This document shows, one piece after another, positions 21,542-29,734 of a DNA stretch of 64,000 bases. Position numbers and translations under genes: made by a program. This DNA is from CAIKMD01 sp036501365. Lineage in GTDB: Bacteria > Pseudomonadota > Alphaproteobacteria > ATCC43930 > CGMCC-115725. The stretch is from assembly GCA_036501365.1 (NCBI GenBank), contig DASYAL010000017.1, positions 1 to 64,000 of the forward strand, read 5' to 3'. The notes beneath the pieces are model-generated. The model had not been told where the DNA came from and searched no databases. It worked only from the letters and a program-made list of their open reading frames with translations. The first letter of the stretch is position 1, and every line of letters starts with the position of its first letter.

Positions 21542-23677
21542 CTAACCTCGGGCGCGCTCGACCGAGTTGATGACTGGCGTCGCCCGGAGGGCGGCGATGA
21601 TGTTGGTGAGATGACGGAGATTCTGCACTTCGATATCGACGAGAATCTCGAAGAAATCGAGCGAGCGGTTGGTGATCTTCAAGTTGGTAATATTGCCGCC
21701 CCCCTTGCCGATGACGGTGGTAAGGCTGCCGAGGCTGCCGGGCTCGTTGCCGAGCGTGACATTGACGCGGCCGACATGGGCGCCGGCCGACGCGTCGTCG
21801 TCCCAGGCGACGTCGAGCCAGCGCTCGGGCGTCTCGGCGAAGGTCGCGAGCGTCTCACAGTCGATGGTGTGGATCGTCACGCCCTTGCCGGTGGTGACGA
21901 TGCCGACGATGCGGTCGCCCGGCAGCGGATGGCAGCAGCCGGCATAATGCAACGCCATGCCGGGAATGAGGCCGCGGATGGGCACGGCGTAGTCGGCTTT
22001 CTTGCCGCGCGCCGTGGTCAGCGGCACGACCTTCGCCGCGCGCTGCTCGGGCTTGGGGGGATGGAGCGCATGCACGACCTCGCGGCCGGTATGCAGCCCC
22101 TCGCCCACCGCGACGTAGAGATCGTCGAGCGTGTCGGCGTTGAAGGTGCCGAGCACCTCGCCCATCGCCTTCTCGATCAGGTCGTGGCCTTCCTGGCGGA
22201 AGGCCTTTTGCAGGATTGCCTTGCCGAGATCGAGATATTGCTGGCGCTGCTGCGTGCGCACGAAGCGCCGGATGCGCGCGCGCGCCTTGCCACTGACGAC
22301 GAAGCGTTCCCAGGTCGGCGACGGCGTCTGCGCCTTCGAGGTGACGATCTCGACCTGATCGCCGTTGACCAGCACGGTGCGTAACGGCACCAGCTTGCCG
22401 TTGACCTTGGCGCCGACGCAGGTGTCGCCGATCTCGGAGTGGACGGCGTAGGCGAAATCGACCGGCGTCGAGCCGCGCGGCAACTCGATGAGATCGCCCT
22501 TCGGCGTGAAGCAGAAGACCTGATCCTGGAACATTTCGAGCTTGGTATGCTCGAGGAATTCCTGCGGGTCGGAGGCGTGCTCGAGGATGTCGAGCAATTC
22601 GCGCAGCCAGCGATATTGCCGGCCTTCGGTTCCGGGCTGGACGGATTGCTTGTAGACCCAATGCGCGGCGACGCCGAGCTCCGCGACCTCGTGCATCTCG
22701 CGGGTGCGGATCTGCAGCTCGACACGCTGGCGCTCGGGGCCGATCACGCCGGTGTGGAGCGAGCGGTAGTTGTTCGCCTTGGGCGTCGAGATGTAGTCCT
22801 TGAAGCGGCCGGGAACGACCGGGTAATGGCTGTGCACCACGCCGAGCGCGTGATAGCAAGCGCCGATATCCTCGACGCCGATGCGAAACGCCATGATGTC
22901 GGAAAGCTGCTCGAAGCCGACATTCTTGCGCTGCATCTTGCGCCAGATCGAATAGGGCGATTTCTCGCGGCCCAAGATCTCGGCGTTGACGCCGCCGTCG
23001 CTGAGCGTCTGCTTCAATTCGCGGAGCACGCGCGCGACGATGTCGCCGCCTTTATCCTTGAGGAAGGCGAGCCGCGTCTTGATACCTTCGCGCGCCTCGG
23101 GATAGAGCTCGCCGAAAGCGAGATCTTCGAGCTCGTCCTTCATCTCGTGCATGCCGATGCGCTCCGCGAGCGGCGCGTAGATCTCCATCGTCTCGCGGGC
23201 GATGCGGCGGCGCTTGTCGGCATCCTTGATGAAGCGCAAGGTGCGCATGTTGTGCAGCCGGTCCGCGAGCTTCACCAGCAGCACGCGGATGTCCTCCGAC
23301 ATCGCTAGCACCAGCTTGCGGAAGTTCTCGGCCTGGCGGTTCTGGTCGGATTGCAGCTCGAGCCGCGACAGCTTGGTCACGCCGTCGACGAGGCGCGCAA
23401 TGTCGGGACCGAACAGCTTCTCGATATCCTCGAGGGTCGCGAGCGTGTCCTCGACCGTGTCGTGCAGGAGCCCGGTGATGATCGAGGCGCTGTCGAGCTT
23501 CATCCCGGAGAGGATGCCGGCGACTTCGACGGGATGGGAGAAATAGGGATCGCCCGAGGCGCGCAACTGCGAGCCGTGGGCTTTCATTGAGAACACGTAG
23601 GCGCGGTTGAGCGCGTCCTCGTCGGCATGCGGATCGTAGGATTTGACGCGCTCGACCAACTCGAACTGGCGCATCAT
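21542..23677 (-). CDS. rel: Bifunctional (p)ppGpp synthetase/hydrolase
   Basis: A RelA/SpoT homologue of about 711 residues. The hydrolase HD domain has GDPYFSHPVEVAGIL and LLHDTVEDT. The synthetase has KSPYSIWRKM and YRSLHTGVIGPE. The C-terminal half has a TGS domain (TPKGDLIELPRGSTPVDFAYAVHSEIG), a helical region, the CCHPLPGD segment and an ACT domain. Both catalytic halves look intact, as in alphaproteobacterial Rel. I start it at ATG 23677 (MMRQFELVERV), the usual family N-terminus. ATG 23749 is in frame and only four bases after rpoZ, so a 24-residue longer form is possible. Confidence 0.93.
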   Translation of the reverse strand: MMRQFELVERVKSYDPHADEDALNRAYVFSMKAHGSQLRASGDPYFSHPVEVAGILSGMKLDSASIITGLLHDTVEDTLATLEDIEKLFGPDIARLVDGVTKLSRLELQSDQNRQAENFRKLVLAMSEDIRVLLVKLADRLHNMRTLRFIKDADKRRRIARETMEIYAPLAERIGMHEMKDELEDLAFGELYPEAREGIKTRLAFLKDKGGDIVARVLRELKQTLSDGGVNAEILGREKSPYSIWRKMQRKNVGFEQLSDIMAFRIGVEDIGACYHALGVVHSHYPVVPGRFKDYISTPKANNYRSLHTGVIGPERQRVELQIRTREMHEVAELGVAAHWVYKQSVQPGTEGRQYRWLRELLDILEHASDPQEFLEHTKLEMFQDQVFCFTPKGDLIELPRGSTPVDFAYAVHSEIGDTCVGAKVNGKLVPLRTVLVNGDQVEIVTSKAQTPSPTWERFVVSGKARARIRRFVRTQQRQQYLDLGKAILQKAFRQEGHDLIEKAMGEVLGTFNADTLDDLYVAVGEGLHTGREVVHALHPPKPEQRAAKVVPLTTARGKKADYAVPIRGLIPGMALHYAGCCHPLPGDRIVGIVTTGKGVTIHTIDCETLATFAETPERWLDVAWDDDASAGAHVGRVNVTLGNEPGSLGSLTTVIGKGGGNITNLKITNRSLDFFEILVDIEVQNLRHLTNIIAALRATPVINSVERARG

Positions 23678-23753
23678 GACGGCGCGCCCATCGGACGCGC
23701 CCGTAGGCGCTGCAGCGGCGACGCGAGTGAGCGTTTCGCCGCCTGCCATTCAG

Positions 23754-24215
23754 CTACTCGGTCTTGTCGTCGGACTCGGCCGCCGCCTCGCCTTCCGGCA
23801 GATCGGGCAGGACATCATCGCCCAGACCGGGCTCCTCCGAAGGTTCGAGCATGTCTTCCTGGAGCTCGGCGTCGACGGCCGCTTCCTCGACGTCGTCGCC
23901 GTCGTCCTCGCCGATCGGCGCAAGGTCGCCGGCCCAATTGGCGGGCGCGCCGATCTCGACGTCGTGATCTTCTTCCGGCTCGTCGATCTCGACATGCTTC
24001 TGCATGCCCTTGATGACGTTGTTCTGGAGATTCTCGAGCGGGATGGTTGCATCGGCGATCTCGCGCAGCGCCACCACCGGCCCCTTGTCGTTGTCGCGAT
24101 CGACCGTGAGCGGCGCGCCGGCGGCAATGTCGCGGGCGCGCTGGCCGGCAACCAGGACGAGCTCGAACCGATTCGGGACCTTGAGGACGCAATCTTCAAC
24201 AGTGACACGAGCCAT
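23754..24215 (-). CDS. rpoZ: RNA polymerase omega subunit
   Basis: A 153-residue protein. The first 60 residues are standard omega (MARVTVEDCVLKVPNRFELVLVAGQRARDIAAG, DKGPVVALREIA). The C-terminal half is a long acidic, Asp/Glu-rich tail, longer than in E. coli and common in alphaproteobacteria. Omega helps assemble RNA polymerase and forms one ppGpp site. Its place right before rel is a conserved pairing. Confidence 0.95.
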   Translation of the reverse strand: MARVTVEDCVLKVPNRFELVLVAGQRARDIAAGAPLTVDRDNDKGPVVALREIADATIPLENLQNNVIKGMQKHVEIDEPEEDHDVEIGAPANWAGDLAPIGEDDGDDVEEAAVDAELQEDMLEPSEEPGLGDDVLPDLPEGEAAAESDDKTE

Positions 24216-24295
24216 CTAGCGCAATCTCCGGCAAGAATATTTCAAGTTGCTAAATATATGGGCGTTTATACCGCGCCGCAACAGGGTTTCCCACC

Positions 24296-24823
24296 TCAGG
24301 GCTGGGTTTTCCCCGGAATTGCTTCCGAATCGGCTATTGGTGCGGCTTTTTGCTCGGCCGGCAGCGCGGAAATCAGGGTTTCGATCGCTTTCCCCAGAGT
24401 TGGATGCCGCCAAGCGGGGGCTATCTCGGCCAAAGGGAGCAGAACAAAGGCGCGATCCTGCATCCGCGGATGCGGCAGGGTGAGATCGGCCGTGTTTTCG
24501 ACCCGTCCGTCGTAATCGATGATGTCGAGATCGAGGCTGCGGGCCGCGTTCCGGACCGTCCGCTGGCGGCCGAAATCCTGCTCGATGCGGCGCAGAAGCG
24601 CGAGCAGCGCAGCCGGATCGAGCGCGGTCTCGATCCGCGCGACACCGTTGACGAACCAGGGCTGATCCGACGCCGGGACCGGGGCGGTGCGATACCAGCG
24701 CGAGCGCGCGGTCACCTGAACCCCCGCGGCGTCGAGCTTCGCGAGCGCCGCTTCGAGCGTCTCGCGCGGTCCGCCGACCGCGCTGGGCAGATTGGCGCCG
24801 AGCGCGATGAGGATCACCGGCAT
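24296..24823 (-). CDS. folK: 2-amino-4-hydroxy-6-hydroxymethyldihydropteridine diphosphokinase
   Basis: A 175-residue protein with the HPPK signature RSLDLDIIDYDG and LPHPRMQDRAFVLLPL, plus the N-terminal IALGANLPSAVGGP. It transfers pyrophosphate from ATP to the pterin before FolP acts. folP and folB are 12-14 kb away in this window rather than clustered. A roughly 80-base gap separates it from rpoZ on the same strand. Confidence 0.94.
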   Translation of the reverse strand: MPVILIALGANLPSAVGGPRETLEAALAKLDAAGVQVTARSRWYRTAPVPASDQPWFVNGVARIETALDPAALLALLRRIEQDFGRQRTVRNAARSLDLDIIDYDGRVENTADLTLPHPRMQDRAFVLLPLAEIAPAWRHPTLGKAIETLISALPAEQKAAPIADSEAIPGKTQP

Positions 24824-24832
24824 TCGCCTGTT

Positions 24833-25822
24833 TCAGACGCCCTCGGTCCCCGTCCAGGCCCAATCGTCGATCGCATGGAACATCTCGTCGACGGAATGCG
24901 GCTTGGCCATCAGCCCTTGCTCGTGGGTATAGCGCAGCGCCGTCGCGACATTGTTGCGGTTGATGTCGTTGAGTCCGTATTGCCACGGGTCGCGGCCCAA
25001 AAGCCGGTTCTGCTCTTCCATGGTGTTCATGTAGAAGGCGAGCGGCAGGATGCGCGGATTGCGCAGATGCTGCAGCGCGATCTTCTTCGACTCATTGAAC
25101 GCGTAAGCGAGATTCGCCGGGACCCACGGATTCTTCTCGACGATATCCTCTTTGATGATCAGCGTGTGCATGATCGGGAAGATCTGAGTCTTCTGGTAAT
25201 AGTCGATCTCGGTCTGCTTGTAGTCGGGGAACAGCCGCGCGATCCGCTTGTCGCCGCGCAGCAGCGGCTCGGGAATGCCAGCCGACATCATCGCGTCGAT
25301 CTCGCCCGAGAGCAGCCGCTCCTCGACGCTCGGCCCGTCCTTGATGATTTCGATGTCGAAGCCTTCCTGATGCGCGAAGGCAATGTCGTGCGGCCGGTCG
25401 GTGAACCATTTCACGTCCTTATGCGAAAGGCCGTAATGCTCGCCGAGCGTGCCACGCAGCCAGGTGCAGGCGGCGGCGAGCATGCCGCCGGAGCAGCCGA
25501 ATTTTCCGCCTTTGAGATCGGAGGCCTTCTTGATGCCCTTCGCTGTATTGACGAAGACGAAGCCGTGGCGGAAGCGACGATGCAGGAAGATCGGCAGACC
25601 GATATAGGGGTGGCCGCGGTCGCGCGCCATGTAATAGCCGCAGAGATTGAACTCGCCGGCATCGCATTCGGCGTTGCGGTCGAGCCGCCAATGGCGGTCG
25701 CGCGACGAGGTCGCGCAGAGCATCGTCAAATCGATGCCATCGGCTTCGACGCGGCCTTCCTTCAACGGCCGAATGATCTCGTAGTCGCCGCAAGTCAGGG
25801 TGATCTTCAGTTTCGACGGCAT
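24833..25822 (-). CDS. NMT1-fold protein, 4,5-dihydroxyphthalate decarboxylase-like
   Basis: A 329-residue protein starting at ATG 25822 behind GAGGAAG. A GTG one codon earlier is also possible. It has no signal peptide, unlike the binding protein beside it. It resembles proteins annotated as 4,5-dihydroxyphthalate decarboxylases or NMT1-type binding proteins (KITLTCGDYEIIRPLKEGRVEADG, HRRFRHGFVFVNTAKGI, HTLIIKEDIVEKNPWV). The missing signal favours a cytoplasmic decarboxylase or sensor over a periplasmic receptor. It lies 13 bases after the binding-protein gene, so the two are cotranscribed. Confidence 0.75.
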   Translation of the reverse strand: MPSKLKITLTCGDYEIIRPLKEGRVEADGIDLTMLCATSSRDRHWRLDRNAECDAGEFNLCGYYMARDRGHPYIGLPIFLHRRFRHGFVFVNTAKGIKKASDLKGGKFGCSGGMLAAACTWLRGTLGEHYGLSHKDVKWFTDRPHDIAFAHQEGFDIEIIKDGPSVEERLLSGEIDAMMSAGIPEPLLRGDKRIARLFPDYKQTEIDYYQKTQIFPIMHTLIIKEDIVEKNPWVPANLAYAFNESKKIALQHLRNPRILPLAFYMNTMEEQNRLLGRDPWQYGLNDINRNNVATALRYTHEQGLMAKPHSVDEMFHAIDDWAWTGTEGV

Positions 25823-25835
25823 CACGGCTTCCTCG

Positions 25836-26825
25836 TCATTTCGGCAGATAGGCTTCGGTGTAATATTTCGTCAAATCGGGCTCGCTGTCGAGTTGGCCGA
25901 GCTCGACGAAAGAGCGCGCCAGGACCTTGAGGCCGCTCGCCTGGAACTTACCGTCGGCCGAGAACATCGGCATCACCAGATCGTATTCCTTCGTCTCGAT
26001 GGCGCGCGAGCGCCGCATCGCGGTGACCGCATAGGCGATCGTCTCATCGCGATACGCGCGCTCGTAGGCGATGGTTTCGAACCAGCCCTTGAGGAAGCCG
26101 CGCACGGCTTCGGGATCGTTCTTCATGATGGTGTCGGTCGCGAAGATCGCGTGATCGACGAAATCGCCGACAATCTCCGACGCCGGAAAGAGCAGGCGGC
26201 CGCGCTTCGTTTCCTCGAGCTGCAGGCCGGAGGACGCGCCCGTAATCATCGCGTCGATCTGATGCGTGATGATGTAGGAGGCCTCGGCCGCCTTGTCGGA
26301 GCCGACGGTCACCTCGACAAGGTCCTTCGGGTTCCAACCTTTCACTTGGGTCAGGCGATGCGCGAGCCAATCGGTCAGCGCGCCCATGGTCGAGATGCCT
26401 AGCTTCTTGCCTTCGAGATCGTTCGAGCTTTTGGCCGGTGAGTCGTAGGGCACGACGAAGCCCATATCGAGCGGCGGCCCCGCGCTCTGGGCAACCGCGA
26501 GCTCGGGCGCGCCTTTCACCAGGAAAGCGAAATCGGTGCCCGCGCCGGCGGCAATGTCGATTGCGCCGGCGGTCATCGCCTGATGCAGCTTTGCGCTGCC
26601 GAGCAGGATCACGCGCTCCACCTCGACGCCATTCTTGGCGTAGATGCCGAGATGATCGCCGAAATCGGCGGCCATGAACGAGAAGGCTTCGGTCGCCGGA
26701 ATCCCGACCTTCACCTTATCGAGCGCCGCAGCCGGCAACGGCGCCAGCGCGAGCATGGCCGCGAACAAGCCGATGCCGCCGGCGGCTTGTTGCCGAGGAC
26801 CTCGCATCCGATCGCAGAACCGCAT
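25836..26825 (-). CDS. ABC transporter substrate-binding protein (NMT1/TauA type)
   Basis: A 329-residue protein with a signal peptide ending near LPAAA (about 34) and a mature start LDKVKVGIPATEAFSF. The periplasmic binding fold is shown by GIYAKNGVEVERVILLGSAKLHQAM, IDIAAGAGTDFAFL and LKGWFETIAYERAY. GGGGAG precedes ATG 26825. No ATPase or permease is nearby. Its partner downstream is the decarboxylase-like gene, a pairing that hints at sensing or importing an aromatic or keto acid. A LacI-type palindrome lies 46 bases upstream of the start. Confidence 0.83.
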   Translation of the reverse strand: MRFCDRMRGPRQQAAGGIGLFAAMLALAPLPAAALDKVKVGIPATEAFSFMAADFGDHLGIYAKNGVEVERVILLGSAKLHQAMTAGAIDIAAGAGTDFAFLVKGAPELAVAQSAGPPLDMGFVVPYDSPAKSSNDLEGKKLGISTMGALTDWLAHRLTQVKGWNPKDLVEVTVGSDKAAEASYIITHQIDAMITGASSGLQLEETKRGRLLFPASEIVGDFVDHAIFATDTIMKNDPEAVRGFLKGWFETIAYERAYRDETIAYAVTAMRRSRAIETKEYDLVMPMFSADGKFQASGLKVLARSFVELGQLDSEPDLTKYYTEAYLPK

Positions 26826-26870
26826 CGCCGCGTCTCCCCTTTTGCCTTTGCATCCACTCGCCTCTTACGG

Positions 26871-26882
26871 GCAAGCGCTTGC
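26871..26882. promoter_or_regulatory. LacI/GalR-type palindrome
   Basis: GCAAGCGCTTGC is a perfect 12-bp palindrome containing AANCGNTT, the core of LacI-family operators. It lies in the divergent region between the binding-protein gene and the NYN gene. No LacI-family regulator is encoded nearby. Confidence 0.35.
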
Positions 26883-26994
26883 GGGTCATCGATAACGACA
26901 AGCCGCGGTTCTATGTTGCACGTCCCGGCGCTTGACGCAACGCGATCGATCCACGCAAATGACCATTGTTGTTGTTTCGTATATGGAGCGGTGA

Positions 26995-27564
26995 ATGTTG
27001 TTTTATCCCGAAGAGCGCATCGCGCTCTTCATCGACGGCGCCAATCTCTATGCTGCCGCGCGCGCGCTCGGTTTCGACATCGATTATAAAAGACTGCTGC
27101 AGCTGTTCGGCGCCAAGGGCCGCCTGATCCGCGCCTTCTATTACACAGCGCTCATCGAGGATCAGGAATATTCGCCGCTGCGTCCTCTGGTCGATTGGCT
27201 CGATTACAACGGCTACACGATGGTGACAAAGCCGACCAAGGAATTCACCGACGCCACCGGCCGGCGCAAGCTGAAAGGCAATATGGATATCGAGCTCGCC
27301 ATCGACGTGATGGAGATGGCCACCTCACTTGATCATATCGTCCTGTTCTCGGGCGACGGCGATTTCCGCCGCCTGGTCGAGGCGGTGCAACGCAAGGGTG
27401 TCCGCGTATCGGTGGTGTCGACCATCCGCTCGACGCCGCCGATGGTCGCCGACGAGCTACGCCGCCAGGCAGATGTGTTCGTCGAGCTGCAAGATCTGGC
27501 GCCGCAGATCATGCGCGCGCACAATCATCACCGCGACCAGCAATACTCCGACACCGACGCGTGA
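26995..27564 (+). CDS. NYN domain protein (LabA/DUF88 group)
   Basis: A 189-residue single-domain protein. The PIN-like acidic cluster is present: Asp14 in LFIDGANLY, then KGNMDIELAIDVMEM and LFSGDGDFRRLVEAV, with a C-terminal segment ADELRRQADVFVEL. NYN proteins are metal-dependent RNA nucleases. The group is conserved in alphaproteobacteria with an uncertain role. GGAGCGG precedes the start. The uracil-DNA glycosylase gene follows by 25 bases and may be cotranscribed. Confidence 0.9.
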   Translation: MLFYPEERIALFIDGANLYAAARALGFDIDYKRLLQLFGAKGRLIRAFYYTALIEDQEYSPLRPLVDWLDYNGYTMVTKPTKEFTDATGRRKLKGNMDIELAIDVMEMATSLDHIVLFSGDGDFRRLVEAVQRKGVRVSVVSTIRSTPPMVADELRRQADVFVELQDLAPQIMRAHNHHRDQQYSDTDA

Positions 27565-27589
27565 CGGCGTCGCGACCAGCGAGCGAGCG

Positions 27590-28222
27590 ATGGACGAGCC
27601 GGGACATGATTGCGCACTGTGTCCGCGGCTGGTCGATTTCCGGATGGCGCAGCGCGCCGCGCATCCGGACTGGCATAATGCGCCGGTCCCGTCTTTCGGC
27701 GAGACCTCGGCGCGGCTGCTGATCGTCGGCCTGGCACCCGGGCTCAAAGGCGCCAACCGCACCGGCCGGCCTTTCACCGGCGATTACGCCGGCGATCTGC
27801 TCTATGCGACGCTGAAGGATTTCGGCTTCGCGCGCGGCGATTACGCGCAGCATCGCGACGACGGGCTGACGCTAGTCGATTGCCGCATCAGCAACGCTGC
27901 GCGCTGCGTGCCGCCCGAGAACAAGCCGCTGCCCGAGGAGGTCGCGACCTGCCGCCGGTTCCTCGCCGGCGAGATCGTGGCGATGCCGAACCTTCGCGCC
28001 ATCCTTGCCTTGGGCCAGGTCGCGCATGGCGCGACGCTGGCGGCGCTCGGCCAGCGTAAATCCGCCTTCGCTTTCGGTCATGGCGCGCTGCATTCCCTGG
28101 CCGACGGTAGGCTGCTCGCCGACAGCTATCACTGCTCGCGCTACAACACCAACACCGGCAAGCTGACGACCGCAATGTTCGAGGCGGTGTTCAAGGAACT
28201 GAAGCGGCGTCTCGCCGCCTAG
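27590..28222 (+). CDS. Family 5 uracil-DNA glycosylase (UdgB)
   Basis: A 210-residue protein from ATG 27590. Longer frames upstream overlap the NYN gene in another frame. Cys8 and Cys11 (CALCPRL) plus two later cysteines (AARCVPP and ATCRRFL) fit the 4Fe-4S cluster of family 4/5 enzymes. The active-site block APGLKGANRTGRPFTGD lacks the usual catalytic acid of other families, as is typical of family 5, and DSYHCSRYNTNTG is the second motif. It removes uracil and other deaminated bases. Its stop codon overlaps the smpB stop on the other strand. Confidence 0.92.
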   Translation: MDEPGHDCALCPRLVDFRMAQRAAHPDWHNAPVPSFGETSARLLIVGLAPGLKGANRTGRPFTGDYAGDLLYATLKDFGFARGDYAQHRDDGLTLVDCRISNAARCVPPENKPLPEEVATCRRFLAGEIVAMPNLRAILALGQVAHGATLAALGQRKSAFAFGHGALHSLADGRLLADSYHCSRYNTNTGKLTTAMFEAVFKELKRRLAA

Positions 28223-28692
28223 CTCTCAGCGTTGTGCGCGCGCAGGATGCGCGCTCGGCTCCGCTGCCAGTCGCGCTGCTTCTCGGCCTCGCGCTTATCG
28301 GATTTGCGCTTGCCCTTGGCGAGGCCGAGCTCGACCTTGGCGCGGCCGCGATCGTTGAAATAGATGGCGAGCGGCACCACGGTCATGCCGTCGCGCCTGA
28401 TCGCGCCCAAAAGCTTGTTGATCTCGCGGCGATGCAGCAGCAGCCGGCGCTTGCGCCGCGGCTCGTGATTGAAGCGCGCCGCGGGATATTCGGGGAAATT
28501 GGCGTTGACGAGGAAGATCTCGCCGCCTTCGTCGCTGGCATAGGCTTCGGCGATGCTGGCGAGGCCCTGGCGCAGGACCTTGACCTCGGTGCCGGTCAAT
28601 TGCATGCCGGCCTCGAGCGTATCATCGATCAGGTAGTCGTGCCGCGCGCGGCGATTGAGCGCGACATACTTCTCGTCCCCGCGCAGCGCCAT
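28219..28692 (-). CDS. smpB: SsrA-binding protein SmpB
   Basis: A 157-residue protein from ATG 28692 with the family core LNRRARHDYLIDDTLEAGMQLTGTEVK, LVNANFPEY and ARFNHEPRRKRRLLLH. The C-terminal tail is basic (KGKRKSDKREAEKQRDWQRSRA). It binds tmRNA for trans-translation of stalled ribosomes. No ssrA gene was recognised in the window. Its last bases are shared with the convergent UdgB stop codon, and dapA lies 14 bases upstream on the same strand. Confidence 0.96.
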   Translation of the reverse strand: MALRGDEKYVALNRRARHDYLIDDTLEAGMQLTGTEVKVLRQGLASIAEAYASDEGGEIFLVNANFPEYPAARFNHEPRRKRRLLLHRREINKLLGAIRRDGMTVVPLAIYFNDRGRAKVELGLAKGKRKSDKREAEKQRDWQRSRARILRAHNAES

Positions 28693-28706
28693 GCGGCGCA
28701 GTCGAA

Positions 28707-29582
28707 TTAGTTGAGCACGCCCGCCGAGCGCATGGCGGCACGCACCGTCTCCTGCGCCTGCGGGCTCGCCGCCACCAGCGGCAGGCGCACCTCCGCGGTC
28801 GATTTGCCGAGCAGCGAGCAGGCGAACTTCACCGGCGCCGGGCTGGTCTCGCAAAAGAGCGCGTCATGCAGCGGCAGCAGCCGCTCGTTGATCTTCATCG
28901 TCGCCGCGGCGTCGCCCCGCCGCCAGGCGGCATGCATGTCGGCGCAGGCGCGCGGCGCCACATTCGCCGTGACCGAGATGCAGCCGTCGCCGCCCTGCCC
29001 CAGGAACGCGACTGCGGTCGCATCCTCGCCCGAGAGCATCGCGAAATCGGCACCGATCGCCGCGCGCGTCCGCAGCGGCCGCGCGAGGTCGTTGGTCGCG
29101 TCCTTGACGGCGACGATATTCGGCAACTTCGCGAGCCGCGCCATGGTCGCGACGCTCATATCGATCACGCAGCGGGCGGGGATGTTGTAGATCACGACCG
29201 GCAGGTCGACCGCGTCGTTGATCGCCTTGTAATGCTGATAGAGCCCTTCCTGGGTCGGCTTGTTGTAATAGGGCGTGACCACCAGCGCTGCGTCGGCGCC
29301 CGCCTTCTTCGCGTGCCGCGTGAAGTCGATCGCCTCCTCGGTCGAGTTCGAGCCGGCGCCCGCGACCACCGGCACGCGCCCCTTCGCCACCTCGACGCAG
29401 AGCTCGACCACGCGCTTGTGCTCGTCATGGCTGAGTGTCGGCGACTCGCCGGTGGTGCCACAGGGCACGACCCCTTCGGTCCCCTGCTCGATCTGCCACT
29501 CGACGAAGCTTTGGAACGCCTTCTCATCGAGCTTCCCGTCACGGAACGGGGTGATGAGCGCGACGAGCGATCCTTTCAGCAT
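28707..29582 (-). CDS. dapA: 4-hydroxy-tetrahydrodipicolinate synthase
   Basis: A 291-residue protein from ATG 29582 with GGGAGA before it. It has PCGTTGESPTLSHDEH, PYYNKPTQEGLYQH with the active-site Tyr, and the Schiff-base lysine in IVAVKDATND. It condenses pyruvate with aspartate semialdehyde for lysine and diaminopimelate synthesis. A sigma70-like promoter on this strand, TTGCCG (29646-29641) and TATCGT (29623-29618), has a 17-base spacer. It is divergent from the lytic transglycosylase gene, linking peptidoglycan precursor supply with turnover, and shares a palindrome with it. Confidence 0.96.
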   Translation of the reverse strand: MLKGSLVALITPFRDGKLDEKAFQSFVEWQIEQGTEGVVPCGTTGESPTLSHDEHKRVVELCVEVAKGRVPVVAGAGSNSTEEAIDFTRHAKKAGADAALVVTPYYNKPTQEGLYQHYKAINDAVDLPVVIYNIPARCVIDMSVATMARLAKLPNIVAVKDATNDLARPLRTRAAIGADFAMLSGEDATAVAFLGQGGDGCISVTANVAPRACADMHAAWRRGDAAATMKINERLLPLHDALFCETSPAPVKFACSLLGKSTAEVRLPLVAASPQAQETVRAAMRSAGVLN

Positions 29583-29655
29583 GTCTATCTCCCGCGGCGC
29601 ATTTTGGCTCAGCCACGACGATACGCCATCGCCCCGAGACCGGCAACCGGCGCCA

Positions 29656-29680
29656 AATTTCGACAAATACTGTCGAAATT
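29656..29680. promoter_or_regulatory. Perfect 10-bp inverted repeat between divergent promoters
   Basis: AATTTCGACA and TGTCGAAATT flank five bases. The site lies between a predicted dapA promoter (29618-29646, minus strand) and a predicted slt promoter: TTGTTC at 29683-29688, TAAAAT at 29705-29710, spacer 16. A dimeric regulator bound here could act on both genes. Confidence 0.55.
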
Positions 29681-29734
29681 CATTGTTCCGAAAGAACGTA
29701 CCGTTAAAATGGGAAAGCGGCGGATCAGGGAAAG

